Source: Perlucidibaca wandonensis
GTDB taxonomy: Bacteria > Pseudomonadota > Gammaproteobacteria > Pseudomonadales > Moraxellaceae
Length of the DNA stretch: 64,000 bases
NCBI RefSeq assembly: GCF_042677145.1
Contig: NZ_JBHTIT010000001.1
Coordinates: forward strand, 868,001 to 932,000
Direction of reading: 5' to 3'
Translations under genes and position numbers: made by a program
The notes under the pieces: generated by a model
Databases searched by the model: none
What the model was told of the DNA's origin: nothing
Seen by the model: the letters and a program-made list of their open reading frames with translations, nothing else
Shown here: positions 24,899 to 33,059 of the stretch, piece after piece
Position numbering within the stretch: the first letter of the stretch is position 1
How the letters are laid out: each line of letters begins with the position of its first letter

Positions 24899-26572
24899 TC
24901 AGTTACCCATTTGGGCCTTGATCAAGTCACCAATGGTCTTAGGACCAGCGGCATCTTCTGGCTGATCTTTCAGGTTATTGATAGCTTCGCGGTCATCAGC
25001 TTCGTCTTTGGCTTTCACCGACAGGCTGATTAAGCGGGTTTTACGATCGATGCTAATGATTTTAGCTTCAACAGTATCGCCAACAGTCAGATGCTTAGTG
25101 GCATCTTCAACGCGATCGCGGCTCAGTTCAGAAGCGCGCAAGCTGCCTTCCACACCGTCCATGACTTCGATTGTTGCGCCTTTAGCGTCAACCGACTTCA
25201 CGGTGCCTTTGATGATGGCGCCTTTGTCGAACTGGTTCACGAAATCACCAAATGGATCGCGCTCTAATTGCTTGATGCCTAAAGAGATACGCTCACGCTC
25301 TGGGTCAACCGACAAGATAGTGGCTTCGATTGGGTCGCCCTTCTTGTAGTTACGAACAGCTTCTTCGCCTGGCTCATTCCACGAAATATCGGAGAGGTGA
25401 ACCAAACCATCGATGCCGCCGTCGAGGCCGATGAAGATACCGAAGTCAGTGATCGACTTGATGTTACCGGCAACTTTCTCGCCCTTCTCATGTTGACGCG
25501 CAAAGGCATCCCATGGATTTTCGCGGCACTGCTTGATACCCAAGGAGATGCGACGACGAACTTCGTCGATGTCCAAGACCATAACTTCCACTTCGTCGCC
25601 GATTTGTACGACTTTCGATGGGTGGATGTTTTTGTTGGTCCAATCCATTTCCGAAACGTGCACGAGGCCTTCCACGCCTTCTTCGATTTCAGCAAAGCAG
25701 CCGTAATCGGTAAGGTTGGTGATTTTGGCTTGGACGCGTGTACCTTCAGGGTAACGGCCCATCAATGCTAACCATGGATCTTCGCCCAGCTGTTTCAGAC
25801 CCAAGGACACACGATTGCGCTCGCGGTCAAATTTCAGCACTTTCACGGTCAGCTCAGTGCCCACTTCAACGATTTCGCTTGGATGCTTGATGCGCTTCCA
25901 GGCCATATCGGTAATGTGCAACAGACCATCGATGCCGCCGAGGTCGACGAATGCGCCGTAGTCGGTCAAGTTTTTCACGATGCCTTTAACCACTTGGCCT
26001 TCTTGTAGATTGGCCAGTAGTTGTTCGCGTTCTGCGGAGCTTTCAGCTTCCATCACAGCGCGGCGTGACACCACAACGTTGTTGCGTTTAGCGTCAAGCT
26101 TGATGAGTTTGAACTCAAGCTCGCGGCCTTCTAAGTGTGCTGTGTCGCGGATTGGGCGAATATCGACCAATGAACCAGGCAAGAACGCACGAATAGAGCC
26201 GATATCGACGGTGAAGCCGCCTTTAACCTTGCCAGACATGATGCCTTTGACGATTTCGCTGGCTTCGAAGATTTTTTCTAAGCGAATCCAGGTTTCGGCG
26301 CGTTTAGCTTTTTCGCGTGACAGCAGGGTGTAGCCCATGCCGTTGTCGAGTGCATCGACAACAACGTCTACTTCATCTCCTACAGCGACTTCTAGCTCGC
26401 GGCGATCATTCAAAAACTCTTCACGGGCAATGACGCCCTCGGATTTCAAGCCAGTGTCGACCGTTACCCAATCACTATCGATGGCAACAACGGTACCTTT
26501 GATTAGAGCACCACGCTCTACATCTAGGGAAACTAAGCTTTCTTCAAACAGGGCGGCAAATGAATCAGTCAT
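24899..26572 (-). CDS. rpsA: 30S ribosomal protein S1
   Basis: Largest small-subunit protein; unwinds and recruits mRNA through RNA-binding S1 domains. The ATG at 26572 gives the canonical 557 residues starting MTDSFAALFEESL; the longer frame to 26599 is an overextension. Six S1 repeats are visible, each with a variant of TDYGAFVDLGGIDGLLHITD and a closing RISLGIKQ segment. It follows cmk as in most gammaproteobacteria. The leader contains a hairpin directly before the start (see separate entry), relevant to S1 autoregulation. Confidence 0.98.
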   Translation of the reverse strand: MTDSFAALFEESLVSLDVERGALIKGTVVAIDSDWVTVDTGLKSEGVIAREEFLNDRRELEVAVGDEVDVVVDALDNGMGYTLLSREKAKRAETWIRLEKIFEASEIVKGIMSGKVKGGFTVDIGSIRAFLPGSLVDIRPIRDTAHLEGRELEFKLIKLDAKRNNVVVSRRAVMEAESSAEREQLLANLQEGQVVKGIVKNLTDYGAFVDLGGIDGLLHITDMAWKRIKHPSEIVEVGTELTVKVLKFDRERNRVSLGLKQLGEDPWLALMGRYPEGTRVQAKITNLTDYGCFAEIEEGVEGLVHVSEMDWTNKNIHPSKVVQIGDEVEVMVLDIDEVRRRISLGIKQCRENPWDAFARQHEKGEKVAGNIKSITDFGIFIGLDGGIDGLVHLSDISWNEPGEEAVRNYKKGDPIEATILSVDPERERISLGIKQLERDPFGDFVNQFDKGAIIKGTVKSVDAKGATIEVMDGVEGSLRASELSRDRVEDATKHLTVGDTVEAKIISIDRKTRLISLSVKAKDEADDREAINNLKDQPEDAAGPKTIGDLIKAQMGN

Positions 26573-26584
26573 GTAATCCTTCCA

Positions 26585-26599
26585 GTGCCAGGGTGGCAC
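26585..26599 (-). promoter_or_regulatory. Hairpin in the rpsA leader next to the ribosome-binding site
   Basis: On the mRNA strand GTGCCA-CCC-TGGCAC forms a perfect six-pair stem ending 12 bases before the rpsA ATG and abutting GGAAGGA. Known gammaproteobacterial rpsA leaders fold into hairpins that S1 itself binds to repress translation; this element fits that picture, but the fold has not been computed. Just upstream CCGTCGG occurs twice (direct repeat). Confidence 0.4.
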
Positions 26600-26755
26600 T
26601 TATATTCAGCCGACGGACCAGCTCCGACGGGTTTATGGGGGTAAGAATTGGCAGCAACCATACTGGTAGTCGTCACTTGCCAATCCGCCAACAGCATAGG
26701 CATCAGGCGATGGCTATGCGCTAGTACTTTAAGTAGCAGCCTTAAGCCACTGCTT

Positions 26756-27481
26756 TTAAATCAAAAATTTTGCCAGCGCAGGCGCTTTTTTGGCCTCATC
26801 AAATACACGCTGAACGACTGCATCTATGCCTAAATCAGTGCTATCTAACACTAAGGCACCATCGGCCGGCTTAAGCGGCGCGATGCTACGTTCCGTATCC
26901 CGTGTATCACGGGCGCGGATGTCGTCTATTAGGGCGGCGAGGCTAGCACCAAAGCCCTTTTCAAGCAACTGCTTGTAGCGCCGCTCGGCGCGCGCCTCGG
27001 CTGAGGCCGTAAGGAAAATTTTAAGATCGGCATTGGGAAATACCACAGTGCCCATGTCGCGGCCATCGGCCACTAAGCCAGGTGCTTCGCGAAATGCTTG
27101 CTGGCGTGCCAATAAGGCATTACGTACTTTTGGCAAAACGGCGACTTGCGAGGCGACTCGACCAGCCTCCTCTGTGCGAATTTCACGGCTAACATCTTCG
27201 CCTTCGAGCAAAATGACAGCCTCACCCTGTGCATCAACAGTGAACTGCACATCTAAATGAGCGGCTAAAACTTCCAGTGCGGCTTCATTCTCAATGGATA
27301 CGGCATGGCGCTTAGCAGCTGCGCCCAATAGGCGATACAAAGCGCCGGAGTCGAGAACATGGAAACCTAGGCGCGAAGCGACACGGTGCGCAATAGTGCC
27401 TTTGCCTGAGCCACTAGGGCCGTCGATAGCAATCACAGGCACGTAAATTGGGACTGCTTGACGCTTAATTTCATCACTCAT
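26756..27481 (-). CDS. cmk: Cytidylate kinase
   Basis: Phosphorylates CMP and dCMP with ATP. The 241-residue protein has the P-loop GPSGSGKGT (21-29), DSGALYR, the DGRDMGTVVFP segment and RDTRDTERSIAPLKPA, all classic CMP kinase features. Located between the tyrA-aroA fusion and rpsA, the conserved aroA-cmk-rpsA order. The last residues (about 15) are a little longer than in E. coli. Confidence 0.97.
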   Translation of the reverse strand: MSDEIKRQAVPIYVPVIAIDGPSGSGKGTIAHRVASRLGFHVLDSGALYRLLGAAAKRHAVSIENEAALEVLAAHLDVQFTVDAQGEAVILLEGEDVSREIRTEEAGRVASQVAVLPKVRNALLARQQAFREAPGLVADGRDMGTVVFPNADLKIFLTASAEARAERRYKQLLEKGFGASLAALIDDIRARDTRDTERSIAPLKPADGALVLDSTDLGIDAVVQRVFDEAKKAPALAKFLI

Positions 27482-27501
27482 GCGTGGCTTTACTCTAAAG
27501 C

Positions 27502-29733
27502 TTAATGAAGGTCGTGTTCGCTAGCGCGAATACGCAGGCCACAACGGCGTGCAAGACCAATAAAGTCGGGGAAACTGGTAGCGACATTGGCGCAGTCGCG
27601 GATCGTGATCGTGTCAGTGGCGCGCAGGCCTGCGACTGCAAACGCCATGGCAATGCGGTGATCACCATGACTGATAACTTCGCCACCACTAATCGGGCCG
27701 CCAGTAATGACAATGCCGTCGACGGTAGGCAAGGCACTAACACCTAGTGTTAATAGGCCATCAGCCATGACTTGAATACGATCAGACTCTTTTACGCGCA
27801 GCTCTTCGGCGCCGGTGAGCGTTGTAACGCCATTGGCACAAGCAGCGGCGATAAATAATGCCGGAAACTCATCAATGCCTAGCGGCACTTGATCTTCTGG
27901 AATGTCGATACCCTGCAGCTCAGCACTGCGCACGCGCAAATCAGCTACAGGCTCGCCGCCTACTTCACGGGCATTAAGCACTTCAATATTGCCGCCCATG
28001 GCGCGCAGGATATTGATCACACCAACGCGTGTGGGGTTCATGCCTACGTGCTCAAGCACTAGATCAGAATCTGGCGCAATGCTGGCCGCCACTAAAAAGA
28101 ACGCCGCCGAAGAGATATCACCAGGCACATCTATTTTGCAGGCCTTTAAGCTACCGCCGCCCTGCAACGAGGCTGTCGCGCCATCGGTTTTCACGTCATA
28201 GCCAAAGCCACGCAACATGCGCTCGGTGTGGTCACGTGTGGGTGCCGGCTCAGTGACTGAAGTAGTGCCATCCGCCCATAGGCCTGCGAGCAGCACGCCA
28301 GACTTCACTTGCGCGCTGGCCACGGGTAAATCGTAGTGAATGCCGCTGAGTTTGGTATTGCCGGTGATGGTCACTGGCGGTGTACCGCGCTCACCGGTAG
28401 TCTGAATATCGGCACCCATCAGGCGTAATGGCTTGGCAATGCGCTCCATAGGGCGTTTTGCCAGTGTCGCATCGCCAGTAAGCACCGAGTTGAATGCTTG
28501 GGCTGATAATAGGCCTGAGAGTAAGCGCATGGTCGTGCCCGAGTTGCCGACGTAAATCGTACTTGGCGGCGCTTTTAGGCCATTTAAGCCAACGCCATGG
28601 ACGCGCACACGGCCTTCATTGGGGCCTTCAATGACCACGCCCATATCGCGGAAAGCCTGTAGCGTAGCGAGTGCATCTTCGCCTTCTAAAAAGCCAGAGA
28701 CTTCCGTGATGCCTTCGGCTATCGAGCCCAGCATGATGGAGCGGTGCGAGATAGATTTATCGCCAGGCACGCGAGCACGGCCAGTGAAAGTGCCACCGGG
28801 TTCAACAGTGAAACGCAATTCTTTATTTTGGGTCATGGACTTAGCATAGGCCGTACCGGCCAACATATGAGTGAAGTGTTCTCGAGCGGCGCGCGCGCGG
28901 GTAAAAACACCCAGCAAAGCATCGCCGTTTTCGGTAGTGATGGCCTCGCGCAGGCGCTTGGTGCCAGCCTCAAACGCATCTAATGCGCTAAGTACTGCCT
29001 CGCGATTGGCCAGGAAAATGTCGTGCCACATGAGTGGATCGCTGGCGGCAATGCGGGTGAAGTCGCGAAAACCGCCGGCAGCATACCGAAAAATGTCGAG
29101 GTTGTCTGATTCTTGCGCCAAGGTATCGACCAGAGAAAAGGCCAATAAATGCGGTAAATGGCTGGTGCGCGCAAGCACAGCATCGTGCTGCGTCACGCTC
29201 ATGGTCATCACGTCGGCACCAGCGGCCTGCCAAACGGCCGTGACCAGCGCGACAGCTTCAGCTCGCGTGTGCTCCAGCGGCGTCAGAATGACTTTATGCG
29301 CAGAGAATAGGTCTGCCCTACCGGCCATAACACCACTTTGCTCAGAGCCCGCAATTGGGTGGCCAGGCACGAAATTTTCGGGCACATGACCCCAAACCGC
29401 CTTGGCTGCCGCGATCACATTGCCTTTGGTGCTGCCAACATCGGTGACAATGGCGCTGCTGCTGAGTGCTGGCTTAATCGCTGCCATCACGGCTTCCGTT
29501 GCATTCACGGGCATGGCCAAAATCACCAGATCGGCACCGCGAACGGCATCGGCCGGATTGCTATAGCCAATATCGATAATGCCGAGTTGCTGTGCAGTGG
29601 CGAGTGTTTGTTGGCTTCGGCTAGACGCGGTGATGCGCTCGACTAAACCGCGCTCGCGCATCAGCCGAGCCAAGCTCGAACCAATGAGGCCTAGGCCGAT
29701 AAAGGCGACTTGTCGCAGTGGCCAGCGCTGCAT
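27502..29733 (-). CDS. Fused cyclohexadienyl/prephenate dehydrogenase and EPSP synthase
   Basis: Bifunctional shikimate/tyrosine enzyme (TyrA-AroA), known in Pseudomonas and Acinetobacter. Residues 1-295 are the NAD(P)-dependent dehydrogenase (GLGLIGSS at 13-20, GHPIAGSE around 124-131). Residues about 305-743 are 3-phosphoshikimate 1-carboxyvinyltransferase with GDKS (324-327), GNSGTTMR (396-403), SAQVK (473-477), RDHTE (500-504) and NPTR (566-569). This motif set corresponds to class II EPSP synthases, a class associated with low glyphosate sensitivity. The join near MTQNKELRF (residue 300) shows no stop or frameshift. The start is one base after hisC ends, and cmk follows after 20 bases. 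Confidence 0.96.
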   Translation of the reverse strand: MQRWPLRQVAFIGLGLIGSSLARLMRERGLVERITASSRSQQTLATAQQLGIIDIGYSNPADAVRGADLVILAMPVNATEAVMAAIKPALSSSAIVTDVGSTKGNVIAAAKAVWGHVPENFVPGHPIAGSEQSGVMAGRADLFSAHKVILTPLEHTRAEAVALVTAVWQAAGADVMTMSVTQHDAVLARTSHLPHLLAFSLVDTLAQESDNLDIFRYAAGGFRDFTRIAASDPLMWHDIFLANREAVLSALDAFEAGTKRLREAITTENGDALLGVFTRARAAREHFTHMLAGTAYAKSMTQNKELRFTVEPGGTFTGRARVPGDKSISHRSIMLGSIAEGITEVSGFLEGEDALATLQAFRDMGVVIEGPNEGRVRVHGVGLNGLKAPPSTIYVGNSGTTMRLLSGLLSAQAFNSVLTGDATLAKRPMERIAKPLRLMGADIQTTGERGTPPVTITGNTKLSGIHYDLPVASAQVKSGVLLAGLWADGTTSVTEPAPTRDHTERMLRGFGYDVKTDGATASLQGGGSLKACKIDVPGDISSAAFFLVAASIAPDSDLVLEHVGMNPTRVGVINILRAMGGNIEVLNAREVGGEPVADLRVRSAELQGIDIPEDQVPLGIDEFPALFIAAACANGVTTLTGAEELRVKESDRIQVMADGLLTLGVSALPTVDGIVITGGPISGGEVISHGDHRIAMAFAVAGLRATDTITIRDCANVATSFPDFIGLARRCGLRIRASEHDLH

Positions 29734-29734
29734 A

Positions 29735-30856
29735 TTAAGCCTTCACCTGAGCATCAAGAACACGGGATAAGCCATTAATTGCAAAGTTATTTTCTTCTTC
29801 CGTGCCGATGGATATACGTAAATGACTGGGTAGGCCGTAGTTCGCCACGGGCCGCACAATCACTCCTTCACGCAACAGCGCCTGGAAGACTGGCATGGCT
29901 TCAGTGCCCATATCAACACAGAGGAAATTGCCGCGTGATGGGATGCTGGTGAGGTTAAATGCCTTCGTTGCAGCCTGCCATTGCGCCATGCCAGCTGCAA
30001 TAATTTCGCGCGTTTTTTGCACGAATTCATCGTCATTAATAGCGGCTTCAGCAGCCACTAAAGCGAGGCTATTAACATTAAACGGCTGGCGCACACGGTT
30101 AAGCAGACCGCTAATTTCTACGCTAGCCACACCATAGCCCACGCGTAAAGACGCCAAGCCATAGGCTTTCGCCAAGGTGCGCGTCACGATCAAGTTCGGG
30201 TATCGGCCGAGTTGCGCTAGGCCATTGAGTGCGGCTGGGTCGCTAACGAACTCGCAATAAGCTTCGTCGAGAACAACCACAATATGTGCCGGAACTGCTG
30301 CCATAAAAGCGTGAAAATCCGCCTCAGCGAACCACGTGCCGGTTGGGTTATTCGGGTTGGCGAGAAAAATGACTTTGGTTTTAGCGGTAATGGCCTGAGC
30401 CATTGCCGTTAAGTCGTGACCATAATCGAGTGCTGGCACGCAAACACCAGTGGCACCAACGGCCTGCACGCTGAGCGGATACACAGCAAAGGCGTATTGG
30501 GCGTAAATGGCTTCATCGCCCTCGCCTAAAAATACCCGAGCAATAATATCGAGCAGGTCATTTGAGCCGTTACCGAGCGTGATGGCCTCAAGCGCACAGC
30601 CAAAGCGCTGAGAAATCGCTTGTTTTAAGCGAAAGCCGCTGCCGTCTGGGTAGCGCCCTAGCTCTAGTGGATTTGCCAAGGCTTTTTGCATAGCAGCCAA
30701 CGCCTTAGGCGATGGGCCTAGCGGATTTTCATTGCTGGCTAATTTCACCACACGCGCAAGGCCCAGCTCACGCTGAAGCTCATCCACTGGCTTGCCGGGC
30801 TGATAAGGCGCTAGGCCTTGAACGCCTGCGCGGGCTTGCTGCAAAAAGCTGGTCAT
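29735..30856 (-). CDS. hisC: Histidinol-phosphate aminotransferase
   Basis: PLP enzyme of aminotransferase class I/II; in this operon position (between pheA and tyrA-aroA) Pseudomonas has hisC2, whose product may also transaminate aromatic keto acids. The ATG at 30856 shares bases with the pheA stop (TAATG), the preferred start, giving 373 residues; a longer upstream frame exists. Motifs: KLASNENPLGPSP near the N-terminus, LANPNNPTG, the DEAYCEF loop, and the PLP-Lys region TRTLAKAYGLASLRVGY. Specificity for histidinol phosphate versus aromatic substrates cannot be told from sequence alone. Confidence 0.92.
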   Translation of the reverse strand: MTSFLQQARAGVQGLAPYQPGKPVDELQRELGLARVVKLASNENPLGPSPKALAAMQKALANPLELGRYPDGSGFRLKQAISQRFGCALEAITLGNGSNDLLDIIARVFLGEGDEAIYAQYAFAVYPLSVQAVGATGVCVPALDYGHDLTAMAQAITAKTKVIFLANPNNPTGTWFAEADFHAFMAAVPAHIVVVLDEAYCEFVSDPAALNGLAQLGRYPNLIVTRTLAKAYGLASLRVGYGVASVEISGLLNRVRQPFNVNSLALVAAEAAINDDEFVQKTREIIAAGMAQWQAATKAFNLTSIPSRGNFLCVDMGTEAMPVFQALLREGVIVRPVANYGLPSHLRISIGTEEENNFAINGLSRVLDAQVKA

Positions 30857-31950
30857 TACAGCACTGCCTTCGGGTAAGAACCCAGCCATTTTACCTCGCG
30901 CATGCGCGGCTCAAGCTCTGCCATGACTTCCTGCACAGCGGCGTCGTCTTGATGGCCTTCGAAGTCGATAAAAAAGGCATAAGTCCAAATATCATGCTTG
31001 CTCGGGCGGCTTTCAATGCGCGTTAAGTTGATACCGCGCCGATGAAACGGCTCAAGAATAGTAAACAATGCACCAGGCTGGTTTTTCGCGGTGATGATGA
31101 TTGAAGTTTTGTCCGTACCGCTAGCGCTAACCGCCTCGCGGCCAATGATCAAAAATCGCGTGGTGTTATTGGGATTGTCTTCAATGCGCTGATGCAGCTG
31201 CTTTAAGCCGTAAATCTCAGCGGCAGTCTCGCCAGCAATCGCCGCTGAATGCCATTCGCCATTAACGCGGCGTGCAGCCTCGGCATTGCTCGACACCGCC
31301 ACACGCTCGGCACGCGGGAAATTGGCATCTAACCATTGGCGGCACTGCGCCAATGACTGCTGGTGCGAGTAAATGCGCGAAATAGACTCAGTTTTTGTGC
31401 CCTCGCCAACCAATAAATGATGGTGAATTCTCAGTTCAACTTCGCCGATAATGCGTAAGTTGGAGTTTAAAAACGAATCCAGTGTATGGCTGACCATGCC
31501 TTCGGTCGAGTTTTCTACGGGCACCACGCCATAGTCGGCTGAGCCGGCGGCGACTTCGCGGAAAACTTCATCGATAGTCGCTAAAGGCGAGGTATTTACG
31601 CCATGGCCGAAATGCTTCACCGCAGCGGTTTGCGTGAAAGTGCCGTTGGGGCCTAAAAACGCGATATTGAGTGTGTGCTCGAGCGCCAAACACGCCGACA
31701 TGATTTCGCGAAACAAGCGCGCCATGGTCTCAGGGTGCAAAGGCCCGGCATTACGCGCCATGACCTTTTGCAGCACCTGAGCTTCGCGCTCTGGGCGATA
31801 AAACACCGTAGTTTCAGGGCTTTCGCGCAATTTGATATGCGCGACTTGCTGTGCACAACGCGCACGTTCGCTGATTAGCGTTTGAATTTCACCATCGAGA
31901 CGATCAATGCTTTGGCGCACGTCATCGAGGCTGGGCAAGGTTTCAGTCAT
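30856..31950 (-). CDS. pheA: Bifunctional chorismate mutase/prephenate dehydratase (P-protein)
   Basis: Makes phenylpyruvate from chorismate in two steps. Residues 1-90 are an AroQ-type chorismate mutase helix bundle (MTETLPSLDDVRQSIDRLDG start), 93-270 the dehydratase (IAFLGPNGTFTQTAA, VPVENSTEGMV, the NTTRFL segment) and 280-360 an ACT domain with GALFTILEPF and ESRPSK, the Phe feedback site. 364 residues, the standard length. The stop overlaps the hisC start. serC lies 29 bases upstream. Confidence 0.97.
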   Translation of the reverse strand: MTETLPSLDDVRQSIDRLDGEIQTLISERARCAQQVAHIKLRESPETTVFYRPEREAQVLQKVMARNAGPLHPETMARLFREIMSACLALEHTLNIAFLGPNGTFTQTAAVKHFGHGVNTSPLATIDEVFREVAAGSADYGVVPVENSTEGMVSHTLDSFLNSNLRIIGEVELRIHHHLLVGEGTKTESISRIYSHQQSLAQCRQWLDANFPRAERVAVSSNAEAARRVNGEWHSAAIAGETAAEIYGLKQLHQRIEDNPNNTTRFLIIGREAVSASGTDKTSIIITAKNQPGALFTILEPFHRRGINLTRIESRPSKHDIWTYAFFIDFEGHQDDAAVQEVMAELEPRMREVKWLGSYPKAVL

Positions 31951-31979
31951 CGGGCTAGTTCCGTGATGGGCGCGCAGGC

Positions 31980-33059
31980 TTAGCCGTAGCGCCGTTCAAA
32001 ATCGCCCATGAAATCAATCAAGGCATCCACCGCAGCTTCTGACACGGCGTTATAGAGGCTGGCGCGCATACCGCCGACTGAGCGGTGGCCTGCTAAGTTC
32101 AGCAACTGAAGCGCTTCAGCTTCTTTTAAGAAGGTTTTGTCTAAGTTGGCATCGGCCAAGGTAAACGGCACATTCATCCGTGAGCGGTTAGCAATAGCCA
32201 CTGGGTTTGCATAAAAATCGCTAGTGTCGATGGTGCTATAAAGCTTAGCGGCTTTACGTGCATTAAGCGTGGCCATGGCCTCTAAACCGCCCTGCGCTTT
32301 TAGCCACTGGAACACTAGGCCAGACAGATACCAAGAGTATGTGGGTGGCGTGTTGTACATGGAGCTGTTTTTGGCAGCCACCGCGTAGTCGAGCATGGTC
32401 GGCATGCCGGGCATCATATGGCCGAGTAAATCTTCACGAACGATGACGACAACAATGCCGGCTGGTCCGATATTTTTCTGTGCGCCGGCATAAATCAGGC
32501 CAAATTTCGACACATCAAGTGGCTCGGAAAGAATGCTCGATGAATAATCGGCAACCAACGGCACATCAACTTGTGGAATAAAGTCGTATTCGACGCCGTG
32601 AATGGTCTCGTTTGGCGTGTAGTGCAAATACGCAGCGTTTTTATCCAGCTGCCAATCGGCAAATGCCGGCACCGCGCGGAAATTATTGGCGACATCAGTA
32701 GCAACAACGTTTACGCCGCCAAATTTTTTCGCTTCAGCAATGGCTTTTTCCGACCAAACGCCGGTGCAAACGTAGTCCGCAGAGGCCTTGCCCGCGAGCA
32801 AATTCATTGGCACTTGAGCAAACTGCTGCGATGCCCCGCCCTGCAAAAATAAGACTTTATAATTGCTAGGGATGGCCAGCAAATCGCGGAGATCTTGCTC
32901 TGCCTGCTCGGCAATAGAGACAAAATCCGCGCCGCGATGGCTCATCTCCATAACCGAACAGCCGCGACCATGCCAATCGACAAGGTCTTGCTGAGCTTGC
33001 TTTAGTACGGCTTCAGGTAAAGCTGCCGGTCCTGCACAGAAATTAAACGCTCGGCTCAT
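31980..33059 (-). CDS. serC: Phosphoserine aminotransferase
   Basis: PLP enzyme converting 3-phosphohydroxypyruvate to phosphoserine, and also used in PLP synthesis. 359 residues with the family opening RAFNFCAGPAALPEAVLKQA, a GGASQQFAQVPMNL segment and the PLP-Lys context YAGAQKNIGPAG, ending with HRSVGGMRASLYNA. Standard length. It overlaps the gyrA stop by four bases and precedes pheA, the conserved Pseudomonas order. Confidence 0.97.
   Translation of the reverse strand: MSRAFNFCAGPAALPEAVLKQAQQDLVDWHGRGCSVMEMSHRGADFVSIAEQAEQDLRDLLAIPSNYKVLFLQGGASQQFAQVPMNLLAGKASADYVCTGVWSEKAIAEAKKFGGVNVVATDVANNFRAVPAFADWQLDKNAAYLHYTPNETIHGVEYDFIPQVDVPLVADYSSSILSEPLDVSKFGLIYAGAQKNIGPAGIVVVIVREDLLGHMMPGMPTMLDYAVAAKNSSMYNTPPTYSWYLSGLVFQWLKAQGGLEAMATLNARKAAKLYSTIDTSDFYANPVAIANRSRMNVPFTLADANLDKTFLKEAEALQLLNLAGHRSVGGMRASLYNAVSEAAVDALIDFMGDFERRYG

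Noticed and set aside
28871..29389. 172-codon plus-strand frame opposite the tyrA-aroA fusion
   Set aside because: Mirror of the dehydrogenase domain codons; low-complexity Arg/Ser/Ala composition typical of antisense frames.
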